Source: Leclercia pneumoniae (GTDB lineage Bacteria; Pseudomonadota; Gammaproteobacteria; Enterobacterales; Enterobacteriaceae). From it: DNA of 64,000 nucleotides. The position numbers were made by a program, and so were the translations under genes. The stretch lies in assembly GCF_017348915.1 (NCBI RefSeq), contig NZ_CP071383.1:620001-684000 (forward strand), read 5' to 3'. The notes beneath the pieces are model-generated. The model worked only from the letters and a program-made list of their open reading frames with translations, did not search any database and was not told the origin of the DNA. Of this stretch, positions 1 through 9,584 are shown piece by piece; positions within the stretch are counted from its first letter, which is position 1, and each line of letters opens with the position of its first letter.

Positions 1-218
1 TGGGCCCTATTGAGCTCAGCGACAAGATCAAAAAGGGCAAGACAGAAGGGGATGTGGTCTTCCAGAAACGCACGTCATTGGTCTTCAAAAAACTGCAGGT
101 CGTGCGTTTTTACGATGCAAAACGCAACACGCTGGCCTACCTGGCTTACTCCGATAAAGTGGTAGAAGGATCGCCGAAAAACGCGCTCAGCGCGGTGCCA
201 ATTATGCCGTGGCATTAA
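1..218 (+). CDS. creA: CreA, C-terminal part (5' end outside the window)
   Basis: This is the last 71 codons of creA, read from base 3 and ending in TAA at 216-218. The visible residues begin [13 protein letters not shown] and end SAVPIMPWH, which I recognise as the CreA C-terminus. CreA is a small exported protein (about 157 residues in E. coli) of unknown biochemical role, encoded at the head of the creABCD operon. The gap to creB is only 14 bases and contains the creB Shine-Dalgarno AAGGA, so the two genes are almost certainly cotranscribed. The start and signal peptide lie outside the window. Confidence 0.9.
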   Translation, partial: GPIELSDKIKKGKTEGDVVFQKRTSLVFKKLQVVRFYDAKRNTLAYLAYSDKVVEGSPKNALSAVPIMPWH

Positions 219-232
219 TATAAGGACGCAGC

Positions 233-922
233 ATGCAGCAACCGTTGATATGGCTGGTTGAGGATGAAGCCAGCATTGCCGACACCCTCATTTATATGCT
301 TTCGCAGGAGGGGTTTAGGGTCAAAGCGTTTGCCAGGGGTCTGCCTGCGCTGGAGGAAGCCCGGCATCAACTTCCGGCGCTGGCAATCCTTGACGTTGGT
401 TTGCCTGATATCAGCGGTTTTGAGCTGTGCCGCCAGCTGCTGGCGCAGCATCCTCTGCTGCCGGTGTTATTTCTCACTGCCCGCAGTGATGAGGTGGATA
501 AGCTGCTGGGTCTGGAGATGGGGGCCGATGACTACGTGGCGAAGCCCTTCTCACCACGTGAAGTGTGCGCCCGGGTCCGGACTATTCTGCGGCGCTTGCA
601 GAAATCCTCCACACCTGCAGAGATCGTACACATCGGACAGTTTGCGCTTAATGAGCCCGCGGCGCACATTAGCTGGTGCGGCAAACCGCTACAGCTGACC
701 CGCTATGAATTTTTACTCTTGAAGACGCTGCTGCGTGCTCCTGGACGCGTCTACTCACGGCAGCAGCTGATGGACATGGTCTGGGGAGATGAGGGCGACA
801 GTTTTGACCGCACCGTAGATACTCACATCAAAACCTTGCGCGCCAAGCTGCGGGCTATCAATGGCGACTTGTCACCCATTTGCACCCATCGTGGGCTCGG
901 CTACAGTCTGGGTCTGAATTAA
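233..922 (+). CDS. creB: Response regulator CreB
   Basis: OmpR/PhoB-type response regulator of 229 residues that pairs with the sensor kinase CreC. The receiver domain (about 1-120) shows the acidic pair E10-D11, the phospho-acceptor D54 in LAILDVGLPD and the conserved K104 in YVAKPF. The C-terminal winged-helix DNA-binding domain (about 130-225) carries the family's R-x-V-D-x-H-I-x-x-L-R-x-K pattern. In E. coli CreBC responds to carbon and growth state and activates creD and some metabolic genes through TTCAC direct repeats. The ATG follows AAGGACGCAGC. The stop overlaps the creC start by one base (TAATG), which suggests translational coupling. Confidence 0.97.
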   Translation: MQQPLIWLVEDEASIADTLIYMLSQEGFRVKAFARGLPALEEARHQLPALAILDVGLPDISGFELCRQLLAQHPLLPVLFLTARSDEVDKLLGLEMGADDYVAKPFSPREVCARVRTILRRLQKSSTPAEIVHIGQFALNEPAAHISWCGKPLQLTRYEFLLLKTLLRAPGRVYSRQQLMDMVWGDEGDSFDRTVDTHIKTLRAKLRAINGDLSPICTHRGLGYSLGLN

Positions 923-2346
923 TGCGCATCGGAATGCGGTTGTTACTGGGTTATTTTTTGATTGTGGCCATCGCCGCCTGGTTTGTGCTCTCCATCTTCG
1001 TACAAGAGGTCAAACCCGGGGTGCGCCGCGCCACCGAAGGGACGCTCATCGATACCGCCACGTTACTGGCCGAAGTCGGGCGCGACGACCTGCTGTCGGG
1101 CGACCCGCTAAACGGCAAGCTGGCCCAGGCATTTTCCCGGCTCGCTGCGCGCCCGTTTCGCGCCGATATTGGCGGGATTCATAAAGTCCGTAACGAGTAT
1201 CACGTCTACATGACCGATGCCCAGGGGCGAGTGGTGTTTGACTCCGCTGGCAAAGCCGTGGGGCAGGATTATTCGCGTTGGAATGATGTCTGGCTGACGC
1301 TTCGCGGTGAATACGGCGCCCGGAGCACGCAGAGCAACCCCGTAGATCCCGAAAGCACAGTAATGTATGTGGCCGCTCCGGTAACTGAGAACGGCAAAAT
1401 TATTGGCGTACTTAGCGTTGGCAAACCCAATAGCGCGATGGCACCGGTGATCAAGCGCAGTGAGCGCCGTATTCTGTGGGCCGGTGGCGCTTTGCTGGGT
1501 ATTGCCCTGATGATTGGCCTGGCGGTGGCCTGGTGGATTAACCGTTCGATAAGCGCGCTGTCACGCTATGCCGATTCCGTCAGCGGCGACAACCCGCTAC
1601 CGCTGCCCGATCCCGGAAGTAGCGAGCTTCGCAAACTGGCGCAGGCGCTGGAGAATATGCGTATGCGTCTGGAAGGTAAAAATTACATAGAGCAGTATGT
1701 TCATGCCCTGACCCATGAGCTGAAGAGTCCCCTTGCCGCCATACGCGGCGCGGCAGAAATCTTACGGGAATTGCCCCCGCCGGATGTCGCTGCGCGCTTT
1801 ACGGATAATATCCTGGTGCAAAATGCGCGGATGCAGACGCTGGTCGAAAAGCTGCTGGCGCAGGCGCGGCTGGAAAACCGTATCGAAATTAGCGCTACGG
1901 CTGTTTCGGTGGATGCACTGTTCCGCCGCCTCCTTGATGCCCGTGCTGCACAGATTCAGGCGAAAAAGCTTAACGTCATCTGCCCGACATCATCGCTGAT
2001 GGTTCAGGGTGATGAGGAGTTGCTGGAGCAGGCGCTGGGGAATTTGCTGGATAACGCGATGGATTTCTCGCCGCCAGAAGGAACCCTTGCGATTACGGCC
2101 CGCGAAGCGCATCAGCGGGTTATGCTGTGCGTGACGGACAGCGGCAGTGGGATCCCTGACTACGCCCTGCAGCGCGTATTCGAGCGCTTTTACTCCTTAC
2201 CGCGGGAAAACGGCCTTAAGAGTAGTGGGCTGGGGCTGGCCTTTGTGCAGGAAGTGGCGCGCCTTCATCAGGGAGAGATCCATCTTCACAACCGCAAAGA
2301 GGGTGGGGTAGAGGCCGTACTGGAACTTCACCGTCCCTTCACATAA
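922..2346 (+). CDS. creC: Sensor histidine kinase CreC
   Basis: Inner-membrane sensor kinase of 474 residues, the same length as E. coli CreC. The start is the ATG overlapping the creB stop; it gives the MRIGMRLLLGYF terminus of the family, whereas an upstream in-frame start would add 14 residues out of creB. An N-terminal membrane segment (about 5-30), a periplasmic sensing region and a second membrane segment (about 185-205) precede a HAMP region. The dimerisation box ALTHELKSPLAA carries the phospho-acceptor His near residue 265. The ATPase domain shows N box (EQALGNLLDNA), G1 (DSGSGIPD) and G2 (SSGLGLAF). It phosphorylates CreB. Confidence 0.97.
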   Translation: MRIGMRLLLGYFLIVAIAAWFVLSIFVQEVKPGVRRATEGTLIDTATLLAEVGRDDLLSGDPLNGKLAQAFSRLAARPFRADIGGIHKVRNEYHVYMTDAQGRVVFDSAGKAVGQDYSRWNDVWLTLRGEYGARSTQSNPVDPESTVMYVAAPVTENGKIIGVLSVGKPNSAMAPVIKRSERRILWAGGALLGIALMIGLAVAWWINRSISALSRYADSVSGDNPLPLPDPGSSELRKLAQALENMRMRLEGKNYIEQYVHALTHELKSPLAAIRGAAEILRELPPPDVAARFTDNILVQNARMQTLVEKLLAQARLENRIEISATAVSVDALFRRLLDARAAQIQAKKLNVICPTSSLMVQGDEELLEQALGNLLDNAMDFSPPEGTLAITAREAHQRVMLCVTDSGSGIPDYALQRVFERFYSLPRENGLKSSGLGLAFVQEVARLHQGEIHLHNRKEGGVEAVLELHRPFT

Positions 2347-2352
2347 CTTCAA
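2338..2352 (+). promoter_or_regulatory. Possible degenerate CreB site (cre tag) before creD
   Basis: TTCAC-ATAAC-TTCAA spans the end of creC, 50 bases before creD. CreB is described as binding direct TTCAC repeats separated by six bases. Here the spacer is five and the second repeat has one mismatch, so this is a weak match whose main support is its expected position in front of creD. Confidence 0.3.
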
Positions 2353-2403
2353 ATTACCCGCACAGAGCTGCCGTACGCTTTCTCCATCACAAAGGAGAAG
2401 GTC

Positions 2404-3745
2404 ATGAAAAAATCCCCCCTGTTCTGGAAAATTACTACCCTTATCGGCTGCATTATGCTGCTGCTCGTTCCCTTGCTGATGGTCAGTAACCTGACCGATG
2501 AGCGCGCCAGCTATCGCGAGGAGGTGGAGAGTGCGCTGCGCCAGAGTACCAGTGGTTCACAGCAGCTGGTCGGCCCGTTGATCGCTATACCGGTTACCGA
2601 GGTCTTTTACAAATTCGAGGGGGATAAAAAAGTTGAGCATAAGCGCAGCTTCCTCCATTTTTTGCTGCCAGGAATCCCTGGTGGTTGACGGAAATCAGCA
2701 GGTTGAGTCCCGGAATATCGGCATTTATGACGGTCAGATTTGGCATACCGATCTTAAGCTTCAGGCGCGGTATAACACCGAAAAACTGGCGCAACTGACA
2801 GGCGAAACGCTGACATTGGGGCAGCCGTTTATTGTGGTCGGCGTAGGGGATGCCCGAGGTATTGGCGCGGTGAAAGTATCGCCCGTCAACGGCGAAACGC
2901 TCACCGTTGAACCCGGCTCGGGTGTGGCCGGGCAGCTGCCGGGCATTCATATTCCGTTGAGCGGTAAAATTCTGGAAGAGAAAACGATCGCCCTGGAGAT
3001 GTCACTCAGTCTGAACGGTACAGGAAGCTTCTCGGTGGTGCCCGTAGGGCGCAATAGCCAGCTTAACCTGACGAGTAACTGGCCGCATCCCGGCTTTATG
3101 GGTGACTACCTGCCCGTAAAGCGTGACATCACTGCCTCGGGGTTCCAGGCACACTGGGAAAGTAGCTGGTTTGCGAACAACCTTGAAAGCCTGTTCAGCG
3201 AGAAAGCCCTCCCGCAATGGCACAGCGTCCCTGCGTTTAGCGTCACGGTGGCGACGCCGGCGGATCAATATCAGCTGACGGACCGTGCTATCAAATATGC
3301 GATTTTGCTTATTACCCTGACGTTCATGGCCTTTTTCGTCTACGAAACCCTGACCAGGCTGCGTCTGCATCCGATGCAGTATCTGCTGGTTGGCCTGTCG
3401 CTAGTGCTCTTTTACCTGGTTTTGCTGGCCTGCTCAGAGCATGTAGGATTCACGCCGGCATGGGTCATTGCCAGCCTGCTGGGAGCAATGATGAACGGCA
3501 TTTACTTACAGGCGGTGCTCAAAAGCTGGAAGCGCGGCGTCGTTTTCGTCATCGCGTTATTGATGCTGGATACGGTGATGTGGTTCCTGCTGCGTTCTGA
3601 AGATAGCGCACTGCTACTGGGTTCAGGCGTACTGGTGCTGGCGCTGTTTGCGGTGATGTACCTGACGCGTCATCTGGACTGGTATGCGTTTTCAACCGTA
3701 AAACCGCGTGAGCCAGATGAGGATTCAATACGGCTATGGAAATAA
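2404..3745 (+). pseudogene. creD: creD, inner-membrane protein, interrupted by a one-base frameshift
   Basis: CreD is a CreBC-controlled inner-membrane protein of about 450 residues with no known enzymatic role; it contributes to colicin E2 and envelope phenotypes in E. coli. The start (ATG after AAAGGAGAAGGTC) and the first 90 or so residues are intact, with an N-terminal membrane segment. In that frame translation runs into GIPGG and stops at 2686-2688. The rest of the family sequence, from ESLVVDGNQQVESRNIGIYDG to the end at 3745, lies one frame over. Removing one G of the GG at 2671-2672 restores LLP-ESLVVDG, matching the E. coli LPESLMVDG junction, and gives a protein of about 446 residues with several C-terminal membrane helices. 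No other damage is visible, so this is a very recent mutation, a phase-variable site or a sequencing error. Confidence 0.88.
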
Positions 3746-3746
3746 A

Positions 3747-3775
3747 AAAAACGGCGCGAGATGCGCCGTTTTTAC
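3747..3775. terminator. Bidirectional terminator between creD and arcA
   Basis: A GC-rich stem (ACGGCGC / GCGCCGT, loop GAGAT) is flanked by an A run on one side and a T run on the other. It can end both the cre operon (plus) and arcA (minus), whose stop codons lie within 15 bases on either side. Confidence 0.85.
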
Positions 3776-3788
3776 GTCTTTTGCTGGA

Positions 3789-4505
3789 TTATTCCTGCAA
3801 ATCACCGCAGAAACGGTAACCTTCACCGTGGATAGTGGCGATGATTTCCGGGGTATCCGGCGTGGATTCGAAATGTTTACGAATGCGACGAATAGTGACA
3901 TCGACGGTACGGTCGTGCGGCTTCAGCTCACGGCCGGTCATTTTCTTCAGCAGTTCTGCACGAGACTGAATTTTGCCCGGATTTTCGCAGAAGTGCAGCA
4001 TAGCGCGGAACTCACTGCGTGGCAGTTTATACTGATCGCCATTCGGGCTAACCAGGGAGCGGCTATTGATATCTAATTCCCAACCGTTGAACTTGTAGCT
4101 GTCTACGCTGCGGCGCTCTTCGCTGATTGTGCCCAGGTTCATGGTACGGGACAGCAGGTTGCGCGCACGAATGGTCAGCTCGCGAGGGTTGAAAGGTTTG
4201 GTGATGTAGTCATCCGCACCGATCTCCAGGCCGAGGATTTTATCCACTTCATTGTCGCGGCCTGTCAGGAACATCAGCGCCACGTTCGCCTGCTCACGCA
4301 ATTCGCGCGCCAGCAGAAGGCCGTTTTTCCCGGGCAGGTTGATGTCCATAATAACCAGGTTGATATCATTTTCAGAAAGGATCTGATGCATCTCTGCGCC
4401 ATCGGTCGCTTCAAAGACATCGTAGCCTTCTGCTTCGAAAATGCTCTTTAACGTGTTGCGTGTTACCAACTCGTCTTCAACGATAAGAATGTGCGGGGTC
4501 TGCAT
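3789..4505 (-). CDS. arcA: Response regulator ArcA
   Basis: Global response regulator of respiratory and fermentative metabolism, 238 residues, phosphorylated by the membrane sensor ArcB (not in this window) when quinones are reduced. The receiver domain has E10-D11, phospho-acceptor D54 in MDINLPG and the YITKPF lysine. The C-terminal winged-helix domain ends with [16 protein letters not shown] and [10 protein letters not shown]. It represses TCA-cycle and aerobic respiration genes under microaerobic or anaerobic conditions. The gene is monocistronic, ends at a shared terminator with creD, and has a long 5' region holding yjjY on the opposite strand and an FNR-like site, in line with the FNR-dependent arcA transcription known in E. 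coli. Confidence 0.98.
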   Translation of the reverse strand: MQTPHILIVEDELVTRNTLKSIFEAEGYDVFEATDGAEMHQILSENDINLVIMDINLPGKNGLLLARELREQANVALMFLTGRDNEVDKILGLEIGADDYITKPFNPRELTIRARNLLSRTMNLGTISEERRSVDSYKFNGWELDINSRSLVSPNGDQYKLPRSEFRAMLHFCENPGKIQSRAELLKKMTGRELKPHDRTVDVTIRRIRKHFESTPDTPEIIATIHGEGYRFCGDLQE

Positions 4506-4600
4506 GTTTGCTACCTAAATTGCCAACTAAATCGAAACAGGAAGTACAAAAGTCCCTGACCTGCCTGATACATGTCGCAAATTAACATGACCGGCGTAAC

Positions 4601-4741
4601 GTGACTAAAGTACGTAATTGCGTTCTTGATGCACTTTCCATCAACGTCAACAACATCATTAGCTTGGTCGTGGGTGCTTTCCCTCTGGACCCGACAGTGT
4701 CAAAAACGGCTGTCATCCTAACCATTTTAACAGCAACATAA
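4601..4741 (+). CDS. yjjY: Small conserved protein YjjY
   Basis: A 46-codon ORF starting at GTG and ending TAA at 4739-4741. The translation starts MTKVRNCVLDALSINVNN and ends KTAVILTILTAT; it matches my memory of E. coli YjjY (46 residues, MTKVRNCVLDALSININN) almost residue for residue. The function is unknown. It lies antisense to the presumed arcA leader and divergent from arcA. No Shine-Dalgarno better than CCGGCG is visible upstream, so translation is uncertain. The conservation could instead reflect the nucleic-acid sequence of the arcA leader. Confidence 0.6.
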   Translation: MTKVRNCVLDALSINVNNIISLVVGAFPLDPTVSKTAVILTILTAT

Positions 4742-5139
4742 CAGGCTAAGTGACACCGGACACCCAATAAAACTACGCTTCGTTGACATATATCAAGTTC
4801 AATTGTAGCACGTTAACAGTTTGATGAAATCCTCGTAGCGGATTGCTAGCCTTTGTCACAAATTTTCAATAAACCAACTAGTTGCGCTGATTGATTGATA
4901 AACGAGGCGAATCCAATGTCCTGCAACATCTTGTAATGATATTATCATTAATAAACATGAGGATAACCAGCTTTTTTTAACATTATCGCTGAAGTTTCGT
5001 TCATAAATAGTTTAGCGATTTTAATTTGTTATGAAACGCTATTTCGGTGATTCGTGTTGCAATTTTGTAAATTCGTGCTGCGTAATATGTTGATGGACAT
5101 CACATTTTTACGCGCTAACTGCCTAAAAAGAGAGCATTA
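4742..5139. other. AT-rich arcA/yjtD intergenic control region
   Basis: 398 bases without a convincing gene. It holds an FNR-like site at 4783-4796 and a perfect 17-bp palindrome at 4934-4950. It must also contain distal arcA promoters (leftward) and the yjtD promoter (rightward). The composition is clearly more AT-rich than the neighbouring genes, typical of enterobacterial control regions. Confidence 0.6.
4783..4796. promoter_or_regulatory. FNR-like binding site upstream of arcA
   Basis: TTGAC-ATAT-ATCAA differs from the FNR consensus TTGAT-N4-ATCAA at one position. It lies 278 bases upstream of the arcA start. arcA is known to be FNR-activated in E. coli. I could not place a convincing -10 box 41.5 bases downstream, so the target promoter is not fixed. 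Confidence 0.5.
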
Positions 5140-5826
5140 ATGCATTTGTCTATCGTGCTGGTAGCCCCGGCAAGAGCGGAAAATATCGGCGCTGCCGCAC
5201 GCGCTATGAAGACCATGGGGTTTACCGATCTGCGCATCGTAGCCAGCGAAGCGCACCTGGCAGAGGGTGCCCGTCGCGTTGCCCATGGTTCGGGGGAAAT
5301 ACTCGATAATATAACCACTTACGAAACGCTTGAGGCCGCGCTGCACGATGTTTCCTTTACCGTCGCGACCACCGCTCGCAGCCGTTCAAAATTCCATTAC
5401 TATGCGACGCCCGCCGAACTGGTGCCGCTGATGCAGGAAAAAAGCCAATGGATAAATCGGGCGGCGCTGGTCTTTGGGCGGGAGGATTCGGGTCTCACTA
5501 ATGAAGAACTGGCGCTTGCCGATGTGCTGACAGGGGTGCCTATGGTGGCCGATTACCCTTCACTCAATTTGGGTCAGGCGGTGATGGTTTACTGTTATCA
5601 ATTAGCTTCCCTAATGCAAATTCCCGCAGCGCCTGTCGACCAGGCAGATGAAAATCAACTTCAGGCATTGCGTGCCAGGGTAGAACGTCTTTTATCGACG
5701 CTGAATGTGGCAGATGATCAAAAAATGGCTGACTGGATAGCCCAGCGCATTGGCTTGCTTGAGCAACGAGACACGGCAATGTTGCACCGATTGCTGCACG
5801 ATATTGAAAAAAAACTGGCAGAGTAA
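5140..5826 (+). CDS. yjtD: Putative tRNA/rRNA methyltransferase YjtD (TrmH/SpoU family)
   Basis: SAM-dependent RNA 2'-O-ribose methyltransferase-like protein of 228 residues, the usual YjtD/LasT length. The N-terminus (LSIVLVAPARAENIGAAARAMKTMG) carries the family's N-x-G-A-A-x-R motif I. Later ALVFGREDSGLTNEEL and PSLNLGQAVMVYCYQ form the trefoil-knot SAM-binding motifs II and III. TrmJ, its paralogue, modifies position 32 of tRNAs; the substrate of YjtD is not established. The ATG follows AAAAGAGAGCATTA. It lies between arcA and thrL as in E. coli and is monocistronic. Confidence 0.93.
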   Translation: MHLSIVLVAPARAENIGAAARAMKTMGFTDLRIVASEAHLAEGARRVAHGSGEILDNITTYETLEAALHDVSFTVATTARSRSKFHYYATPAELVPLMQEKSQWINRAALVFGREDSGLTNEELALADVLTGVPMVADYPSLNLGQAVMVYCYQLASLMQIPAAPVDQADENQLQALRARVERLLSTLNVADDQKMADWIAQRIGLLEQRDTAMLHRLLHDIEKKLAE

Positions 5827-5959
5827 AATTCTGTTATCACTTTTTGTTATGGATAAAGCTCCGGGTTTGAGGAGGTATTTCGGTCCGATCTGGAATGAAA
5901 TAAACCCATCAGCAGCGAGACGTAAAAACTCCCTGTCAGGGGCTTAAAATAGAAATTCG

Positions 5960-5997
5960 TTGACTTAGCCGCCCGGATACTTTAACCAATATAGGGA
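5960..5997 (+). promoter_or_regulatory. thr operon promoter
   Basis: TTGACT at 5960-5965 is the -35 element, followed by the ACTTTAACCAATATAGG stretch that I recall from the E. coli thr promoter. It lies about 45 bases before thrL, leaving room for the leader transcript. Confidence 0.7.
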
Positions 5998-6038
5998 TAC
6001 AGCACAGACAGATAATAATTACAGAGTACACAACATCC

Positions 6039-6107
6039 ATGAAACGCATCAGCATCACCACCATTACTACAACCACCATCATTACCACAGGTAACGATGC
6101 GGGCTGA
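6039..6107 (+). CDS. thrL: thr operon leader peptide
   Basis: A 22-codon ORF reading MKRISITTITTTTIITTGND then AG and stop. It contains eight Thr and five Ile codons, so ribosome movement reports charged threonyl- and isoleucyl-tRNA. When either is scarce the ribosome stalls, the antiterminator forms and thrABC is transcribed. The E. coli peptide has 21 residues; this one differs by one residue in length and a few substitutions. The terminator hairpin follows 21 bases after the stop, and thrA starts 80 bases after it. Confidence 0.95.
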   Translation: MKRISITTITTTTIITTGNDAG

Positions 6108-6128
6108 CGCGTACAGGAAAAACAGAAA

Positions 6129-6163
6129 AAAGCCCGCACCTGAACAGTGCGGGCTTTTTTTTC
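6129..6163 (+). terminator. thr attenuator
   Basis: The stem AGCCCGCAC / GTGCGGGCT (6131-6139 with 6147-6155) is followed by eight T residues. This is the leader-controlled intrinsic terminator of the threonine operon, between thrL and thrA. Confidence 0.93.
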
Positions 6164-6187
6164 GGCCAAAGATTATGAGGTAATACC

Positions 6188-8650
6188 ATGCGAGTGTTGA
6201 AGTTCGGCGGTACATCAGTGGCAAATGCAGAACGTTTTCTGCGGGTTGCCGACATCCTGGAAAGCAATGCCAGGCAGGGGCAGGTAGCAACGGTGCTCTC
6301 TGCCCCGGCCAAAATTACTAACCATCTGGTGGCGATGATTGAAAAAACCATCGGTGGCCAGGATGCGCTGGCGAATATCAGCGACGCCGAACGCATTTTC
6401 GCCGAGCTGTTGCAGGGCCTGGCCGATGCCCAGCCCGGTTTTCCCCTCGCGCAACTGAAAGCGTTTGTTGAGCAAGAGTTCGCGCAGATCAAACACGTAC
6501 TGCATGGTATCAGCCTGTTAGGGCAATGCCCGGACAGCATCAATGCGGCGCTCATCTGCCGCGGTGAAAAACTCTCTATCGCTATCATGGCAGGCGTACT
6601 GGAAGCGCGTGGCCATAACGTCACCGTGATCGATCCGGTGGAAAAGCTTCTCGCCGTAGGTCACTACCTCGAATCTACCGTTGATATTGCCGAATCAACC
6701 CGTCGTATCGCTGCAGGGAAAATTCCTGCCGACCACATGATCCTGATGGCGGGCTTCACCGCCGGAAATGAGAAAGGCGAGCTCGTCGTGCTGGGGCGTA
6801 ATGGTTCTGATTACTCTGCCGCGGTACTGGCGGCCTGCCTGCGCGCCGACTGTTGTGAGATCTGGACTGACGTCGATGGGGTCTATACTTGCGATCCGCG
6901 CCAGGTGCCGGATGCGCGCCTGCTGAAGTCAATGTCTTACCAGGAGGCGATGGAGCTCTCCTACTTCGGCGCCAAAGTGCTCCACCCGCGTACCATCTCT
7001 CCGATTGCCCAATTCCAGATCCCCTGCCTGATTAAAAATACGGGTAATCCGCAGGCACCTGGCACGCTGATTGAGGCGAGCAGCGATGAAGATGGCCTGC
7101 CGGTGAAAGGCATTTCTAACCTGAACAACATGGCGATGTTCAGCGTCTCTGGTCCCGGAATGAAAGGCATGGTCGGTATGGCGGCCCGCGTGTTTGCCGC
7201 CATGTCGCGCAATGGCATCTCGGTGGTACTGATCACCCAATCCTCTTCTGAGTACAGCATCAGTTTTTGCGTCCCTCAGAGCGACTGTCTGCGTGCACGC
7301 CGGGCGCTGGAAGAGGAGTTCTATCTGGAGCTGAAAGAGGAGTTGCTTGAGCCGCTCTCCATTCAGGAGCGTCTGGCCGTTATCTCGGTTGTAGGCGATG
7401 GCATGCGTACCCTGCGCGGCATCTCCGCGAAGTTCTTTGCCGCACTGGCTCGCGCCAATATCAACATCGTGGCCATTGCGCAGGGCTCTTCTGAGCGTTC
7501 AATCTCCGTGGTGGTGGATAATGACGATGCGACGACCGGTGTGCGCGTTACCCACCAGATGCTGTTCAACACCGACCAGGTGATCGAAGTGTTCCTGATC
7601 GGTGTAGGCGGCGTCGGCAGCGCGCTGTTGGAGCAGGTCAAGCGCCAGCAGACGTGGCTGAAGAACAAACATATCGATCTGCGCATCTGTGGCGTGGCGA
7701 ACTCAAAAGCGCTGCTGACCAACGTGCATGGCCTGAATCTGGAAAACTGGCAGGCTGAACTGGCCGAAGCCAAAGAGCCCTTTAACCTTGGGCGCCTGAT
7801 CCGCCTGGTGAAAGAGTACCATCTGCTCAACCCGGTCATTGTCGACTGTACGTCGAACCAGGTTGTCGCCGATCAGTACGCCGACTTCCTGCGCGAAGGC
7901 TTCCATGTGGTCACCCCGAACAAAAAAGCCAACACTTCGTCGATGGCCTATTACCATCAACTGCGCCACGCAGCGGCAAAATCGCGACGCAAATTCCTTT
8001 ACGATACCAACGTCGGGGCAGGGCTGCCGGTTATCGAAAACCTGCAAAACTTGCTGAATGCCGGCGATGAACTGCAACGTTTCTCCGGGATCCTCTCAGG
8101 CTCGCTCTCGTTCATTTTCGGTAAACTCGACGAGGGCATGAGCCTCTCTGAAGCTACCCGATTAGCCCGTGAGATGGGCTACACCGAGCCGGATCCGCGT
8201 GATGATCTTTCTGGTATGGATGTGGCGCGTAAGCTGCTGATCCTCGCCCGTGAAACCGGGCGCGAACTGGAGTTGAGCGACATAGTGATCGAACCTGTGC
8301 TACCCGCATCCTTCGATGACAAGGGCGACGTGGCTGACTTTATGAGCCGGTTGTCGCAGCTGGACGATCTCTTTGCTGCTCGCGTAGCGAAAGCCCGTGA
8401 TGAAGGTTGCGTATTGCGCTATGTTGGCAATATCGAAGAGGACGGCGTTTGTCGGGTGAAGATTGCAGAAGTGGACGGTAACGATCCGCTGTTCAAAGTT
8501 AAAAACGGCGAGAATGCGCTGGCATTTTACAGTCACTATTATCAGCCATTGCCGTTAGTGCTTCGCGGTTATGGCGCAGGGAATGATGTGACAGCGGCGG
8601 GGGTGTTTGCCGATCTGTTGCGTACCCTGTCATGGAAGTTAGGAGTTTAA
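6188..8650 (+). CDS. thrA: Bifunctional aspartokinase I / homoserine dehydrogenase I
   Basis: 820-residue bifunctional enzyme (same length as E. coli) for the first and third steps of threonine synthesis: ATP-dependent phosphorylation of aspartate, and NADPH reduction of aspartate semialdehyde to homoserine. The N-terminal kinase has [10 protein letters not shown] (about 2-11) and the [10 protein letters not shown] loop. A central pair of ACT domains (about 310-460), marked by [16 protein letters not shown] and [16 protein letters not shown], gives threonine feedback. The dehydrogenase begins with the Rossmann motif [13 protein letters not shown] (about 470) and has NVGAGLPVI further on. ATG follows TGAGGTAATACC. 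The stop is one base from thrB: a tight thrABC operon. Confidence 0.98.
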   Translation: MRVLKFGGTSVANAERFLRVADILESNARQGQVATVLSAPAKITNHLVAMIEKTIGGQDALANISDAERIFAELLQGLADAQPGFPLAQLKAFVEQEFAQIKHVLHGISLLGQCPDSINAALICRGEKLSIAIMAGVLEARGHNVTVIDPVEKLLAVGHYLESTVDIAESTRRIAAGKIPADHMILMAGFTAGNEKGELVVLGRNGSDYSAAVLAACLRADCCEIWTDVDGVYTCDPRQVPDARLLKSMSYQEAMELSYFGAKVLHPRTISPIAQFQIPCLIKNTGNPQAPGTLIEASSDEDGLPVKGISNLNNMAMFSVSGPGMKGMVGMAARVFAAMSRNGISVVLITQSSSEYSISFCVPQSDCLRARRALEEEFYLELKEELLEPLSIQERLAVISVVGDGMRTLRGISAKFFAALARANINIVAIAQGSSERSISVVVDNDDATTGVRVTHQMLFNTDQVIEVFLIGVGGVGSALLEQVKRQQTWLKNKHIDLRICGVANSKALLTNVHGLNLENWQAELAEAKEPFNLGRLIRLVKEYHLLNPVIVDCTSNQVVADQYADFLREGFHVVTPNKKANTSSMAYYHQLRHAAAKSRRKFLYDTNVGAGLPVIENLQNLLNAGDELQRFSGILSGSLSFIFGKLDEGMSLSEATRLAREMGYTEPDPRDDLSGMDVARKLLILARETGRELELSDIVIEPVLPASFDDKGDVADFMSRLSQLDDLFAARVAKARDEGCVLRYVGNIEEDGVCRVKIAEVDGNDPLFKVKNGENALAFYSHYYQPLPLVLRGYGAGNDVTAAGVFADLLRTLSWKLGV

Positions 8651-8651
8651 G

Positions 8652-9581
8652 ATGGTTAAAGTTTATGCCCCGGCTTCCAGCGCCAATATGAGCGTCGGGT
8701 TTGATGTTCTGGGGGCGGCTGTTACGCCAACAGAGGGCTCTCTGTTGGGCGATATCGTCACTGTCGAAGCGGCTCAGACGTTTAGCCTGCAAAATGTAGG
8801 GCGTTTTGCCAGCAAGCTGCCAACGGAACCGCGTGAAAACATTGTGTACCAGTGCTGGGAACGTTTTTGTCAGGAGATAGGGAAAACCGTTCCGGTGGCT
8901 ATGACCCTTGAAAAGGGGATGCCGATTGGCTCAGGTCTGGGCTCCAGCGCCTGCTCCGTCGTTGCGGCCCTGGTCGCGATGAACGAACACTGCGGCAAAC
9001 CGCTGAACAATACCCGTCTGCTGGCGCTGATGGGCGAGCTGGAAGGACGCATCTCTGGCAGCATTCATTACGACAACGTGGCCCCTTGTTTCCTGGGCGG
9101 CATGCAGTTGATGATTGAAGAGAATGGCATCATCAGTCAGCAGGTCCCCGGCTTTGATGAGTGGCTATGGGTGCTGGCCTATCCGGGCATTAAAGTTTCG
9201 ACCGCCGAAGCGCGTGCCATTCTGCCGGCGCAGTATCGTCGTCAGGACTGTATCGCGCATGGTCGTCACCTGGCAGGCTTCATTCATGCCTGTTATACCC
9301 GTCAGCCTCAACTGGCGGCGAAATTGATGAAAGACGTAATAGCCGAGCCGTACCGCACCAGGCTGCTGCCAGGGTTTAACGAGGCGCGTAGCGCCGCCCT
9401 GGAGATCGGCGCGGTCGCGTGCGGTATTTCCGGCTCCGGTCCGACGCTGTTCGCACTGTGCGATAAGCCGGATACCGCGCAGCGCGTCGCGGAGTGGCTG
9501 GGTAAAAATTACCTGCAAAATCAGGAAGGCTTTGTTCATATTTGCCGTCTGGACACGGCGGGCGCACGAGTACTGGGATAA
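8652..9581 (+). CDS. thrB: Homoserine kinase
   Basis: GHMP-family kinase of 309 residues that phosphorylates homoserine to O-phosphohomoserine, the fourth step of threonine synthesis. It shows [21 protein letters not shown] at the start, the ATP-binding loop [13 protein letters not shown] (about 90-102) and the C-terminal [12 protein letters not shown] motif. The ATG lies just after the thrA stop with GGAG upstream (TTAGGAGTTTAAG), and thrC follows after 3 bases. Expression follows the thr attenuator. Confidence 0.98.
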   Translation: MVKVYAPASSANMSVGFDVLGAAVTPTEGSLLGDIVTVEAAQTFSLQNVGRFASKLPTEPRENIVYQCWERFCQEIGKTVPVAMTLEKGMPIGSGLGSSACSVVAALVAMNEHCGKPLNNTRLLALMGELEGRISGSIHYDNVAPCFLGGMQLMIEENGIISQQVPGFDEWLWVLAYPGIKVSTAEARAILPAQYRRQDCIAHGRHLAGFIHACYTRQPQLAAKLMKDVIAEPYRTRLLPGFNEARSAALEIGAVACGISGSGPTLFALCDKPDTAQRVAEWLGKNYLQNQEGFVHICRLDTAGARVLG

Positions 9582-9584
9582 TCG

